From Leptolyngbya sp. NIES-2104 (GTDB lineage: Bacteria; Cyanobacteriota; Cyanobacteriia; Leptolyngbyales; Leptolyngbyaceae): a stretch of 64,000 nucleotides of DNA. The notes under the pieces are model-generated. The model was not told where the DNA came from. It saw only the letters and a program-made list of their open reading frames with translations, and did not search any database. Below, one piece after another: positions 51,908 to 60,771 of this stretch. Made by a program: the position numbers and the translations under genes. Location of the stretch: assembly GCF_001485215.1 (NCBI RefSeq), contig NZ_BBWW01000002.1, positions 254,181-318,180 on the forward strand. Direction: 5' to 3'. The stretch's first letter is position 1; every line of letters begins with the position of its first letter.

Positions 51908-54900
51908 CTAAGCAGGATGGTGAGTTTCTTCCAAGGCTGCATGATCTCGACTCTCCTCTTTCGACGATTTTGGAAACAACACCTTACCGAACTTGGCGTA
52001 CAGAGCAGGCAACATCAGTAAGGTCAGCGCGGTTGAAGTAAACAATCCACCCAGAACCACGATCGACAAGGGCTGCAAGATCTCTTTGCCCGGTCCGCCT
52101 TCAGCAATCAGTGGAAATAGCCCTAGTGCTGAAGTAAAGGCAGTCATTAGAATTGCATTTAGCCGTTCTTGAGAACCTTTAATGATCACTTCTTTGAACG
52201 GCATTCCTTCTGCAAATTTGGCATTGTAGTTATCGACCAGTAGCAATCCATTGCGAGTTGCAACCCCAAACAGCGTCACGAATCCGACCAGTGAAGCAAC
52301 TGATAAAATTCCTCCAGACAATGCGACCGCAATCACACCTCCAACCAAGCCGATTGGTAAGTTCACCATAATCATCAGCGTGGAAGGAATCGATTTTACT
52401 GAGAAGTACATCAAAACAGTGATCACGACGAATGCGATCGCGCTGAAAAGCAGAATGTTCTGACTTGCACGTTCTTCCGCTTCAAACTGTCCACCGTACT
52501 GCACAAAGTATCCCGCAGGCAATTGTACATTCTGTTGCACTTTTGCTTGAATGTCGTTGACCACTGATCGCAAATCTCGCCCTTTGACATTGGCAGAGAC
52601 AACAATCAAGCGCGACACATTCTCACGGTTGATTGTATTCGGTCCGGTTCCTTTCACAACGCGGGCAACTTGTGCGAGTGGGATCTTCTGACCATTTGCC
52701 GTATCCACTAACAAATTCTCGATCGTTTCTAAGCTATTCCGTGCTTCTGGCTTCAGCCAAACGACTAAATCAAACGTTTGCTGGTTCTCTAAAACCTGAG
52801 AGACAACGCGCCCATTCAGAGCCGTTTCGATTGTTTCAGACAATGCCCCAACTGATAAGCCATATCGACTTGCTGCGGCTCGATCGAACTTGATTTGAAC
52901 TTGTGGAATCGGCACTTGAGGTTCAAGCTGCAAATCGACTAAGCTATCAACGGTTTTCATCTGGGCTTCGATTTGTTGTCCGATCGTGCGAAGCTGATCG
53001 AGATCTGCGCCAAAGATTTTGACTGCGATCGCGCTTCGTACACCTGACAATACTTCATCCATTCGATGTGAAATAAATCCGCCAACGTTGGGAGCAGCAC
53101 CCGGAACTTTGCTAAATTCCTCGCGCATTTTTTCCATACTAGCAGCCCGATTTTTCATGCCTTCTTCGCTCAACCCGACATCTAAGTGAGCCAGGTTTAC
53201 ACCTGCCGCGTCACCGTCGCCTAATGCCCGACCAGAACGCAGTTGAACATAGCTATAGCGTGGATCGTTTTTCAACGATTCTTCCACGACAAACGCAGCT
53301 TTGTTCGTTGCCTCTAAAGAAGAACCTGGATAGAGCATTAACGTGTTCACCATTGTTTGCTCTTGGAATTCTGGAAGAAAGATCCGACCTAATGCAGGAA
53401 TGATTGCAAATGAGGCAACGGTGACTCCGAGCGCGGTTGCAATAATCAAGTTCGAGCGTCGCATCGAGAAAATTAACAGCGGCTCATACAACCGCTTGAA
53501 AAATCGCGCTGTCCAGGTTTCGTGATCCGGTAAACGACCTCCAGGGAGTAATAACGCACACAATGCTGGAGTGATTGTCACCGCCGTCACACTTGATGCG
53601 AGAACCGTCACGAGATAACCAATCCCCATCGGTGAGAAAATGCTGCCCTCAACGCCAGTTAGCGCAAAGATCGGAGCAAATACGACGACCGTAATTAAAG
53701 TGGCTCCAAAGACAGAATCGGTTAAATCCGCACAGCCTTGATAAACGACTTCTAGTGCAGGACGAGGGTTTGGAGATTGACGATTTTCGCGTAGACAACG
53801 GAAGGCATTTTCGGCATAGACGATCGCATCATCCACCGCAGACCCGATCGCAACGGCTAATCCTCCTAAAGTCATGGTATTCAAGCTCTGACCCAGAAGC
53901 CCTAAAGCAAGTAACCCTAACAATAATGACAAGGTTAAAGCAGAAATACAGACTGCGAGAATTCGCCAATTCATCAAGAACGGAATCAGAATAATCGCAA
54001 CAATGATGCCGCCTTCGACTAATGCCGATCGCACATTATCCACCGAAGTTTGAATGTACTCTTCTTGGCGAAACGTGCGCGTCACTTTCGTTCCTTTCGG
54101 CAACCCTGGCTCTAAACTTTTGATCGCAGCTTCGATCGCACGGGCGACACTGGGAGTATCTGCCATGGGTTGCTTGTTCACCATCAAAATAATCGCAGGC
54201 TGACCATTAATACTGCCGTCCCCGCGCTTAATTCCTGCTCCAATCTGTACCTCTGCAACATCCATCAATCGCACTGGAGTTCCTTGACGAGAAGCAATCA
54301 CAGACTGTTTTAAGTCGTCTAGATTTTCGATTCGCCCAATGCCTCGAACTAACGTTTCTTGATCCGGTGTGATCAGATATCCACCTGAAGCATTCACATT
54401 CGAGTTTTGAACTGCTTCTGAAACTTGATTCAGCGACACATTGAACGCTTTGAGCTTCTGAGGATCAACCAGCACTTGAAACTGTCGCTCATCCCCACCG
54501 AATGCCAGCACCTGACTCACGCCCGGAACCGACATTAATCGATTGGTCACTTGCCAATCGATCGCCCGACGCAAATCCATTAAGGAGGTCTGTCCATCTG
54601 TGGTGAAAGCATACTTCACCACCGTTCCGATCGGGGAAGTGGGCGGCGAAATCTGTGGGGCTTCGGCTCCTTGAGGTAACTTACTTTGGGCAAGCTGTAA
54701 TCGTTCTGTTACTAACTGCCGCGCCTGATAGATGTCAGTGCCCCAGCTAAACACGACACGAACCACAGAAATTCCAGCCGCAGAGGACGATCGTACTGTT
54801 GTGACTCCGGGCGTTCCATTAATCGCACTTTCGAGCGGCAAACTAATCAGCGATTCGACTTCTTCCGGGGCGAGTCCCGGTGCTTCGGTTTGAATTTCGA

Positions 54901-55039
54901 TTTGCGGCGGAGCGAATGACGGCAGTACATCGAGCGGCATCTGAGTCACAGTACGCCCGATCCAGAACATAATGACGATCGCACCGATTACAACGAGCCA
55001 GCGCTGTGCGATCGCCCACTTGACAATGGCATTTAACAT
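51908..55039 (-). CDS. czcA: HME-family RND heavy-metal efflux pump
   Basis: A 1,043-residue RND transporter. The start is RWLVVIGAIVIMFWIG, with the porter region PPQIEIQTEAPGLAPEEVE. The metal/proton helix motif is LAVAIGSAVDDAIVYAEN, the HME type with VDD rather than the VDG of CzcA or VDA of CusA. LLMLPALYAKFGKVLFP ends the protein. It exports metal cations driven by protons together with the adaptor czcB. The exact metal cannot be read from this motif; NrsA-like nickel/cobalt or Cu are possible. Confidence 0.93.
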   Translation of the reverse strand: MLNAIVKWAIAQRWLVVIGAIVIMFWIGRTVTQMPLDVLPSFAPPQIEIQTEAPGLAPEEVESLISLPLESAINGTPGVTTVRSSSAAGISVVRVVFSWGTDIYQARQLVTERLQLAQSKLPQGAEAPQISPPTSPIGTVVKYAFTTDGQTSLMDLRRAIDWQVTNRLMSVPGVSQVLAFGGDERQFQVLVDPQKLKAFNVSLNQVSEAVQNSNVNASGGYLITPDQETLVRGIGRIENLDDLKQSVIASRQGTPVRLMDVAEVQIGAGIKRGDGSINGQPAIILMVNKQPMADTPSVARAIEAAIKSLEPGLPKGTKVTRTFRQEEYIQTSVDNVRSALVEGGIIVAIILIPFLMNWRILAVCISALTLSLLLGLLALGLLGQSLNTMTLGGLAVAIGSAVDDAIVYAENAFRCLRENRQSPNPRPALEVVYQGCADLTDSVFGATLITVVVFAPIFALTGVEGSIFSPMGIGYLVTVLASSVTAVTITPALCALLLPGGRLPDHETWTARFFKRLYEPLLIFSMRRSNLIIATALGVTVASFAIIPALGRIFLPEFQEQTMVNTLMLYPGSSLEATNKAAFVVEESLKNDPRYSYVQLRSGRALGDGDAAGVNLAHLDVGLSEEGMKNRAASMEKMREEFSKVPGAAPNVGGFISHRMDEVLSGVRSAIAVKIFGADLDQLRTIGQQIEAQMKTVDSLVDLQLEPQVPIPQVQIKFDRAAASRYGLSVGALSETIETALNGRVVSQVLENQQTFDLVVWLKPEARNSLETIENLLVDTANGQKIPLAQVARVVKGTGPNTINRENVSRLIVVSANVKGRDLRSVVNDIQAKVQQNVQLPAGYFVQYGGQFEAEERASQNILLFSAIAFVVITVLMYFSVKSIPSTLMIMVNLPIGLVGGVIAVALSGGILSVASLVGFVTLFGVATRNGLLLVDNYNAKFAEGMPFKEVIIKGSQERLNAILMTAFTSALGLFPLIAEGGPGKEILQPLSIVVLGGLFTSTALTLLMLPALYAKFGKVLFPKSSKEESRDHAALEETHHPA

Positions 55040-55076
55040 AACAGAGCTATCTTTGAAAGGTTAGGGACGGGAACAG

Positions 55077-56741
55077 TTAAGCTTCTTCGCGCTGGTTCTT
55101 GTTGTTGGAATCGTGGGCAACTTTTCTCAATGGAATCACGGGATGTCCACCCTCTCCATCGATGACTTGTGGATGCTCCCAGCCGTGAGTATTGGCAAGT
55201 TGCATTTGAGCGATCGTCGCCTGCATTCGTCGTCTTGAGACATACATTCCGCCCAAGAAGGTTCCAAGCATAATCACTCCGCCGCCTGCTGCCATTGCCC
55301 AACCCGGAATTGGGAGTGCAGCACCTTTTGTCGTGTCAGGGGCTGTCTCGTCGCTATGTCCGCCTTCTGCTTCACCGCCACCGCGTAAAGACTGAGCTTG
55401 AAGCTGATTTGCTCGCTGAGTCACAACCATATCACCATCGAACAATCCTTTGGTAATTTCGACCCAATCGCCAGAAGTCCGTCCTAGTTCAACATCAACG
55501 GCTTTGAAGTCATTGCCGTTTTGGACATAAACCGTGTTCTTCTTGTTCACTTCAACGATCGCTGAACGTGGCACTGCTAACACCGCAACCGGAGTTTTGT
55601 CGGTTAGGACTTCGATCTGAGCAAACATTCCAGGTTTCAGCATTCCACTGGAGTTATCAAGTTCTGCTCGAACTGGAACGACGCGAGTTTCACCTTCAAC
55701 CGTCGAACCAATGGTTTTGATCCGTCCATTAAATGATTTGTTCGGTAAGCTTGCTACCGTGACTCGGACTTGCTGCCCTTCAGAGATCTTCTCTAAGTCC
55801 TTCTCGTAGACATTGGCACTCGCCATCACGGCTTGACTGTCTACGATCGTCATCAAGACTTTCCCCGCATCTTGAGCAGATTCTCCGGGTGTCGTTTCGC
55901 GACTGGCAACCGTTCCCGAAATCGGAGCCGTCACCGTAATCGTGCCATCGGGATTTGCATTTGCGCCCAGTTGCCGTAGACGAGTCTCATAAGTTTGACC
56001 ACTCAATTCAACTTGCGATCGCGCAGTTTCCAAAGCTGCTTGAGCGCGTTCTAACTGTGCCTGTGCTTCTGAAACTTCCAATCGGCTCTCGGCTCTCGAA
56101 TACTCTGTTTGGGCTTGAGTCAATTTGGTTTGAGACTCTCTCGCATTTCGTTGCGGCAATGCACCTTGTTTAGCAAGATCTTGATCTTTGGAGTAGCTTT
56201 CTCGCGCAAAATCTAACGAGGACTTTGCTTGTTGAATTTCTTTTTCTGCGATTGTGCGTTGTCTAGCAAGGTTGCTTTGTGCCAGTCTCAAATCGGCTTC
56301 CGCTTGCTGCACACTACCCACGGCTGAAGTCCTGCGGTCTTGGGCTTCGGTTCGCAACGTTGCTAAATCAGGACTCGAAATCAGTGCGATCGCTTGTCCC
56401 GCTTGTACCTTGTCTCCGGGTTGAGCAAACATCTGAATCACCGTTCCCCCGGTCGGATTCGTCACTTGAACTCGTTTGTTCGGCAATGTCTCAATTTGCC
56501 CGGTCGTTTGCACTCCGAACGGTAATTGCTGCCGCGTCACCGCTTCAACTTTCAACCCCATCCGCTTCGCTGTTTCGCCATCAACCTTTACAGATCCCCC
56601 CATTTGAGGTGCGTCTTCTTTGAAACTGCCTGCGCCGTGATCGTGCCCTGCACCTGCTAAAACCAGTGTAGGAGTCGTTGCTAAAAGCAAGCTGAAGAGA
56701 AGGCTTGACAACACAAACTTAGGACGGCGAATCGATTTCAT
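55077..56741 (-). CDS. czcB: RND periplasmic adaptor (CzcB/HlyD family)
   Basis: A 554-residue protein from ATG 56741 with GAGAGAGGA before it. A signal peptide (SSLLFSLLLATTPTLVLAGAG) is followed by a His-containing DHGAGSFKED. A barrel-hybrid domain (VTNPTGGTVIQMFAQPGDKVQAGQAIALI) surrounds a long coiled-coil (residues about 140-250). A membrane segment near residue 490 (IPGWAMAAGGGVIMLGTFLGG) is unusual. It bridges CzcA and an outer-membrane channel. A TTTCAT repeat lies 68 bp upstream. Confidence 0.92.
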   Translation of the reverse strand: MKSIRRPKFVLSSLLFSLLLATTPTLVLAGAGHDHGAGSFKEDAPQMGGSVKVDGETAKRMGLKVEAVTRQQLPFGVQTTGQIETLPNKRVQVTNPTGGTVIQMFAQPGDKVQAGQAIALISSPDLATLRTEAQDRRTSAVGSVQQAEADLRLAQSNLARQRTIAEKEIQQAKSSLDFARESYSKDQDLAKQGALPQRNARESQTKLTQAQTEYSRAESRLEVSEAQAQLERAQAALETARSQVELSGQTYETRLRQLGANANPDGTITVTAPISGTVASRETTPGESAQDAGKVLMTIVDSQAVMASANVYEKDLEKISEGQQVRVTVASLPNKSFNGRIKTIGSTVEGETRVVPVRAELDNSSGMLKPGMFAQIEVLTDKTPVAVLAVPRSAIVEVNKKNTVYVQNGNDFKAVDVELGRTSGDWVEITKGLFDGDMVVTQRANQLQAQSLRGGGEAEGGHSDETAPDTTKGAALPIPGWAMAAGGGVIMLGTFLGGMYVSRRRMQATIAQMQLANTHGWEHPQVIDGEGGHPVIPLRKVAHDSNNKNQREEA

Positions 56742-56808
56742 GGAGAATCCTCTCTCAGATAGGGTCAAGGGGAAAATTAGCCTCACTCATCCAATTTTTC
56801 ACAGCATG

Positions 56809-56825
56809 ATGAAAGTAGAATGAAA
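56809..56825 (-). promoter_or_regulatory. TTTCAT-N5-TTTCAT response-regulator site 3
   Basis: The plus strand reads ATGAAA, GTAGA, ATGAAA. It is 68 bp before the czcB start. This places the RND efflux operon in the putative regulon. Confidence 0.75.
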
Positions 56826-56904
56826 AAAATTGAAGTTTGATGTCAATATATACGGAATTCGTTGCATCACTTCGATTCACGCTCTGAGGAAACACGCTTG
56901 ACGC

Positions 56905-57858
56905 TTAAACTGCGAGGTACATCTGCAATTGTGTTCTCTGACGTAAATCCCCTAGAGCTTGCCGCTCCAGTTGCCGAACCCGCTCTTTGCTCAAATGTAA
57001 CTGATTACCGATCTGAGACAGCGACAAAGCTTTTCCATCAATTAATCCAAATCGCAAAATGAGAATTTTTCGTTCTCTTTCAGATAAGCGATCGAGCGCA
57101 GATTGAATGTCTTGTTGCAACATCGCTCGCGTTAAATTCTCTTCCGGTGAAGCGTATTCAGATTCGAGCAAATCTCGTAAGACTGTTTCTTGAGCATCAG
57201 AAATCGGCTGATCAAGGGAACGAGGATATTTTGCAACGATTAAGTATTCTCGAACCTGTTCCGGTGATAAGCTCGTTTCCTGGGCAATCTCTGAGACTGT
57301 AGCAGTCCGCCTCAGTTGCTGCGATAAAGTTCTTTGAGCCTTTTTAATTTTGTTCAGCTTCTCAGTCACATGAGTCGGAAGCCGCAAGGTGCGCGAGTAG
57401 AGAGCTAAATAGCGAGTAATTGACTGCCGAATCCACCAATACGCATAGGTTGAAAATCGATATTGCTTTGCTGGATCAAATTTCTCGATCGCCCGTTCTA
57501 GTCCAAGTGAACCTTCTTGAATCAGATCGAGTAAGTCAACATTGCGCTTCTGGTAGCGTTTTGCGATCAATACCACAAATCGTAAATTTGATTCAAGTAG
57601 TTTTTGTTTTGCCTGACTTCCAGCCGCGATCGCTTCGGTTAGTTCCGGTTCAGATTGCTTTGCTGCGATTGCCCACTGCGCGATTGTTGGCTCTCGGTGT
57701 AGTTGATTCGCGATCATGATTTTCAATTGCTGAAGTTGCATCAAGGTCTGAACTTGCTGACCATATTGCAATTCTTCAGCCGCATTGAGCAGTGGAAAGC
57801 GACCAATATCGTTCAAGTAAAGCTGCATTGAATCAGAAATCGCGCGGTCTGTCTCCAT
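56905..57858 (-). CDS. Group 2-like sigma-70 factor of the metal island
   Basis: A 317-residue sigma factor with region 1.2 (LYLNDIGRFPLLNAAEELQYG), 2.1-2.4 (LLESNLRFVVLIAKRYQKR, LDLIQEGSLGLERAIEKF, RFSTYAYWWIRQSITRYLA), 3 and 4.2 (LSLSQIGNQLHLSKERVRQLE). It differs clearly from the sigma gene in the replication operon. A TTTCAT direct repeat is 145 bp upstream. It may provide a second layer of control for metal stress genes. Confidence 0.92.
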   Translation of the reverse strand: METDRAISDSMQLYLNDIGRFPLLNAAEELQYGQQVQTLMQLQQLKIMIANQLHREPTIAQWAIAAKQSEPELTEAIAAGSQAKQKLLESNLRFVVLIAKRYQKRNVDLLDLIQEGSLGLERAIEKFDPAKQYRFSTYAYWWIRQSITRYLALYSRTLRLPTHVTEKLNKIKKAQRTLSQQLRRTATVSEIAQETSLSPEQVREYLIVAKYPRSLDQPISDAQETVLRDLLESEYASPEENLTRAMLQQDIQSALDRLSERERKILILRFGLIDGKALSLSQIGNQLHLSKERVRQLERQALGDLRQRTQLQMYLAV

Positions 57859-58002
57859 AAAATGCCTCGAAGCAGCAACCTGACAAAAATACTCAAGAAA
57901 TCTGAAGCCTCCAAACTGGAAACTTCAGATAAAAATTGGTGTGAGATCTAAGCCTTGTTTCATTCAAGTCTCAGTCTCAAAGAATCATTTTGATCGATCG
58001 TG

Positions 58003-58019
58003 ATGAAAACGGTATGAAA
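58003..58019 (-). promoter_or_regulatory. TTTCAT-N5-TTTCAT response-regulator site 4
   Basis: The plus strand reads ATGAAA, ACGGT, ATGAAA. It is 145 bp before the sigma factor gene. Confidence 0.7.
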
Positions 58020-58031
58020 TTTGCGATCGTC

Positions 58032-58505
58032 TTAGATGCGACCATAGCGTGTTGTGACTTGGATAGTTCCTAAAGCGATTTCAGAACCGAGTCCAACAAC
58101 CTGACTACTGACTGAAAAGAAAGCTGTCGGCAGCGCATTGGGATTCTGAACTTTCTTCAAGTCAAGTCTAAGAACAGTGTCAGGCTTCACAGGTTGGGCA
58201 AATGCGATCGTTGCCGTTTCTCCATTCATCGAAATAGTTGCAGCGATGGACTTGTTGAATTGGTCAAAGACTTGGATGTTTTGGCTAAGTTGAACAGAGT
58301 CTTGTGCTTCAACCATCAACGCTGAAACTTCTTGTCCCATCACATGAACTTTCAGCGAGTAGCTTCCAGGCTGAAACTTAGCATTGTTGAGATTAGCAGA
58401 GCTACCTGCAAGATGAGGTACTTTTGCACTTCCAGATGCTTGAGCGGCAGTCCCAAAAGCAAGCAGGACGATCGTTGCGGTTGCAGCCGAAAGGAACCGT
58501 TTCAT
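58032..58505 (-). CDS. Exported protein, DUF2808-like
   Basis: A 157-residue protein from ATG 58505; AGGAG spacing (7 nt) prefers it to ATG 58511. The signal peptide is MKRFLSAATATIVLLAFGTAAQASG. The remainder is beta-rich: FQPGSYSLKVHVMGQEVSALMVEAQD, then TVLRLDLKKVQNPNALPTAFFSVSSQ and VGLGSEIALGTIQV, which resembles DUF2808 endings (pxxP...Y..G...i..). It is likely periplasmic or surface-located. TTTCAT repeats lie at 113 and 296 bp upstream. Confidence 0.68.
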   Translation of the reverse strand: MKRFLSAATATIVLLAFGTAAQASGSAKVPHLAGSSANLNNAKFQPGSYSLKVHVMGQEVSALMVEAQDSVQLSQNIQVFDQFNKSIAATISMNGETATIAFAQPVKPDTVLRLDLKKVQNPNALPTAFFSVSSQVVGLGSEIALGTIQVTTRYGRI

Positions 58506-58617
58506 AAACATTCTCCTGAATTGTAAAAAACTGGACGGGTTTGAGTTTCAAGGGAGAACGGGTCAAACCATTCATCAATGCGACCGCGTTCTATATTTTT
58601 AATCTTGACAGGCTGGA

Positions 58618-58634
58618 ATGAAAGAGTGATGAAA
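58618..58634 (-). promoter_or_regulatory. TTTCAT-N5-TTTCAT response-regulator site 5
   Basis: The plus strand reads ATGAAA, GAGTG, ATGAAA. It is 113 bp before the exported-protein gene (58505). Confidence 0.72.
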
Positions 58635-58800
58635 AAATAAATGATTTTAACTAGATTAGCGAACAGTAATTTTCATAGAAATGATTCCGTTAGTAGAACC
58701 ACGGCGCTCGTAAATATTGACCAAGCCTTTCAATTTATAAAACGCTTTAATTCTAATATTTGATTGAGTTTTAGAACGCTATTGGAAATAGCAAGTAACA

Positions 58801-58817
58801 ATGAAAATATAATGAAA
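58801..58817 (-). promoter_or_regulatory. TTTCAT-N5-TTTCAT response-regulator site 6
   Basis: The plus strand reads ATGAAA, ATATA, ATGAAA. It lies between the CDF stop (58830) and the exported-protein gene, 296 bp upstream of the latter, so its role is less certain. Confidence 0.6.
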
Positions 58818-58829
58818 AAATTAGTCTGA

Positions 58830-59732
58830 CTAAACTACATTCTCTGGCGCGAGCGCACAGGGCTGTCCTGAATCTCCCAACTCAATTTGAATAGTTGCGT
58901 GTTCGATGCTGAAATTTTCATGCAGGTCATGATAAATTTCAGCTAAGAAGGCATCGCCTGGATGACCATTTGGTATGACTAAATGAGCCATCAATGCTGT
59001 TTCTGTTGTACTCATCGCCCAGATGTGCAAATCATGTACTCCGGTAACGCCTGGACGCTCTAAAAGATAGGTTCGCACGGCTAAAGGTTCAATGCCTGCG
59101 GGAACTGCATCGGTTATCAAACTCAAGGCATCGCGAAAGAGTTGCCAAGTGCTGACGACAATGACGATCGTCACAATCAAACTCGTGGCTGGATCAAACC
59201 GTTGCTGTCCTGTCAATACGATCGCAATTCCCGCCAAGACAACCCCTAGTGACACCCCCGCATCTGCCGCTAAATGCAAAAATGCGCCTCGAATATTCAA
59301 ATCTCGCTCTCGTCCTGACAGAAACATCAAAGCACTCACGGTATTAATCGCAATCCCGATCGCTGCCACAACAATCACTGTATCTCCCTCAACTGGAGCC
59401 GGATCACGAAAGCGCTGAATTGCCTCCCAACCGACTCCGCCCGACACAATAAATAAAAAGACTGCATTCGCGAATGCTGCCAAAATTGACGATCGACGTA
59501 ATCCAAACGTATATCGTGTACTCGGTTGCCGCTGAACTAAAAGACTTGCTCCCCAAGCTAGAAGTAATCCTAAAACATCGCTGAGATTGTGCCCTGCATC
59601 TGCTAAAAGTGCTAATGAATTCGCAATAATGCCATAGACCGCTTCAATGATGACAAAGGTAGTGTTTAGGGCAACACTGACCACGAAAGCGCGATTGTGG
59701 TTCGTGACACTGTGAGAGTGGTTGTGTGACAT
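58830..59732 (-). CDS. Cation diffusion facilitator (ZitB/CzcD-type) 2
   Basis: A 300-residue CDF transporter from ATG 59732 (MSHNHSHSVTNHN, a His-rich start). Metal motifs are LLADAGHNLSDVLGLLLAWG (HNxxD) and HLAADAGVSLGVVLAG (AxDAxxS). The C-terminal domain has GVHDLHIWAMSTTETALMAHLV. It resembles ZitB/CzcD zinc exporters and is not closely like the FieF-type CDF at 42.9 kb. A TTTCAT repeat lies 73 bp upstream. Confidence 0.93.
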   Translation of the reverse strand: MSHNHSHSVTNHNRAFVVSVALNTTFVIIEAVYGIIANSLALLADAGHNLSDVLGLLLAWGASLLVQRQPSTRYTFGLRRSSILAAFANAVFLFIVSGGVGWEAIQRFRDPAPVEGDTVIVVAAIGIAINTVSALMFLSGRERDLNIRGAFLHLAADAGVSLGVVLAGIAIVLTGQQRFDPATSLIVTIVIVVSTWQLFRDALSLITDAVPAGIEPLAVRTYLLERPGVTGVHDLHIWAMSTTETALMAHLVIPNGHPGDAFLAEIYHDLHENFSIEHATIQIELGDSGQPCALAPENVV

Positions 59733-59804
59733 CGTAATTCTTTTACAAATGTAGGTTAGAGCCTTGTTCAAAGCTTACTACAGCCAGGGGAGTAGCAAGC
59801 ACCA

Positions 59805-59821
59805 ATGAAAATAGGATGAAA
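59805..59821 (-). promoter_or_regulatory. TTTCAT-N5-TTTCAT response-regulator site 7
   Basis: The plus strand reads ATGAAA, ATAGG, ATGAAA. It is 73 bp before the CDF gene start. Confidence 0.75.
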
Positions 59822-59992
59822 TTTTCCAAGTTTTGCTAGCTTTAGTAAAAAGAAATTGCGATCGAGAAAGCATAGCAATGTTTGTGAAATCTGGATTGGT
59901 CAGTGGGTATCTACTCCAGCAATTCTAAATTCAAATTTTGACAGGAGGATCAACGGGGGAGGGGATAGAGGTTCGTCAGCGAGAGCGGAAAC

Positions 59993-60229
59993 ATGGAACC
60001 TTTGCCCCTCAGTTTTGCAGTGTTGCTGAATTATCTCTGTGAAGCGATTCAACAGATTGCTGACCCGCGACAGTCGAGCAATGCGACGTGCTACAAGCTG
60101 AGCGATGTGATTCTGGGCGCATTCTCGGTGTTCTTCATTCAATGTGAGTCGTTTCTCGACCATCAGCGACAGATGCAAAGTCGGCGGGGCAAAGACAACG
60201 TAGCAAAATCAAATTCAGAAATTGCGTAA
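59993..60229 (+). pseudogene. Transposase N-terminal remnant
   Basis: A 78-codon frame reads MEPLPLSFAVLLNYLCEAIQQIADPRQSSNATCYKLSDVI, then LGAFSVFFIQCESFLDHQRQM and GKDN before unrelated sequence. This is the N-terminus of a family of cyanobacterial transposases (PDPR...T.Y.L.D.L..AF..F..Q..SFL..Q..M), from memory. The catalytic part is missing. It lies in the 586-bp gap before the second ArsR gene and marks an old insertion. Confidence 0.65.
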
Positions 60230-60269
60230 AAAGCTTGATCTACGATCGTAGTCTGGACTATATTAAATC

Positions 60270-60295
60270 AATATCTGAATATTTATTCAGATATT
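60270..60295. promoter_or_regulatory. Perfect 12-2-12 SmtB/ZiaR-type operator
   Basis: AATATCTGAATA, TT, then its exact reverse complement. The 12-2-12 layout with CTGAA...TTCAG is the SmtB-family operator form. It ends 23 bp before the second ArsR-like gene's GTG start. Confidence 0.85.
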
Positions 60296-60318
60296 AAATT
60301 GATTTTAGGTCAGCCGCC

Positions 60319-60699
60319 GTGAGTAACCTTTCTCAATCCTCCGAGCTTCTGAATTGCGAAGTTCCAATCGTGCATCTCGATCAGGTTCGTCAAGTTCAGC
60401 CGAATTTATTAACCATGACCCAAGCGCAACACATGGCAGAATTTTTCGGTGTGTTAGCTGATCCGAATCGGTTGAGATTACTGTCAGCGTTGGCAAAGCA
60501 AGAACTCTGCGTCTGTGATCTAGCAGCAGCGCTGAAGATGAGTGAATCGGCGGTCTCTCATCAACTGCGAGTTCTCAGGGCAACTCGCTTGGTGAACTAT
60601 CGCAAAGAAGGACGCAACGTTTACTACAGTTTGGCAGATCACCATGTTTTGAATCTCTATCAAGAGGTTCACGCGCATCTTTCTCACGCTGAAGTCTAA
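60319..60699 (+). CDS. ArsR/SmtB-family zinc-type repressor 2 (ZiaR-like)
   Basis: A 126-residue repressor with GTG start. It matches the first copy (42475): [58 protein letters not shown], and [17 protein letters not shown]. It keeps the CVC alpha-3 site and DHH alpha-5 site. It is 72 bp upstream of the P-type ATPase. Operators lie before both it and the ATPase, so it likely represses both. Confidence 0.93.
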   Translation: MSNLSQSSELLNCEVPIVHLDQVRQVQPNLLTMTQAQHMAEFFGVLADPNRLRLLSALAKQELCVCDLAAALKMSESAVSHQLRVLRATRLVNYRKEGRNVYYSLADHHVLNLYQEVHAHLSHAEV

Positions 60700-60723
60700 C
60701 CCGTCGATTTTTTAACGAAACCT

Positions 60724-60739
60724 CTGAATTTCTGTTCAG
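60724..60739. promoter_or_regulatory. SmtB-type operator before the P-type ATPase
   Basis: CTGAA, 6 nt, TTCAG: the same half-sites and spacing as the perfect palindrome 450 bp upstream. It lies 32 bp before the ATPase ATG. Confidence 0.7.
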
Positions 60740-60771
60740 TCATTCAAAAACGCACTCTCCAAGGAAACTCA

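Larger units (their letters stand above)
58506..58829. other. Intergenic region with two response-regulator sites
   Basis: No coding frame is supported in this AT-rich 324-bp gap. It carries two of the TTTCAT direct repeats (58618-58634 and 58801-58817). Confidence 0.6.

Noticed and set aside
59900..60178. 92-codon minus-strand frame before the second ArsR gene
   Set aside because: The plus strand here is a recognisable transposase N-terminus, so the minus frame is its shadow.
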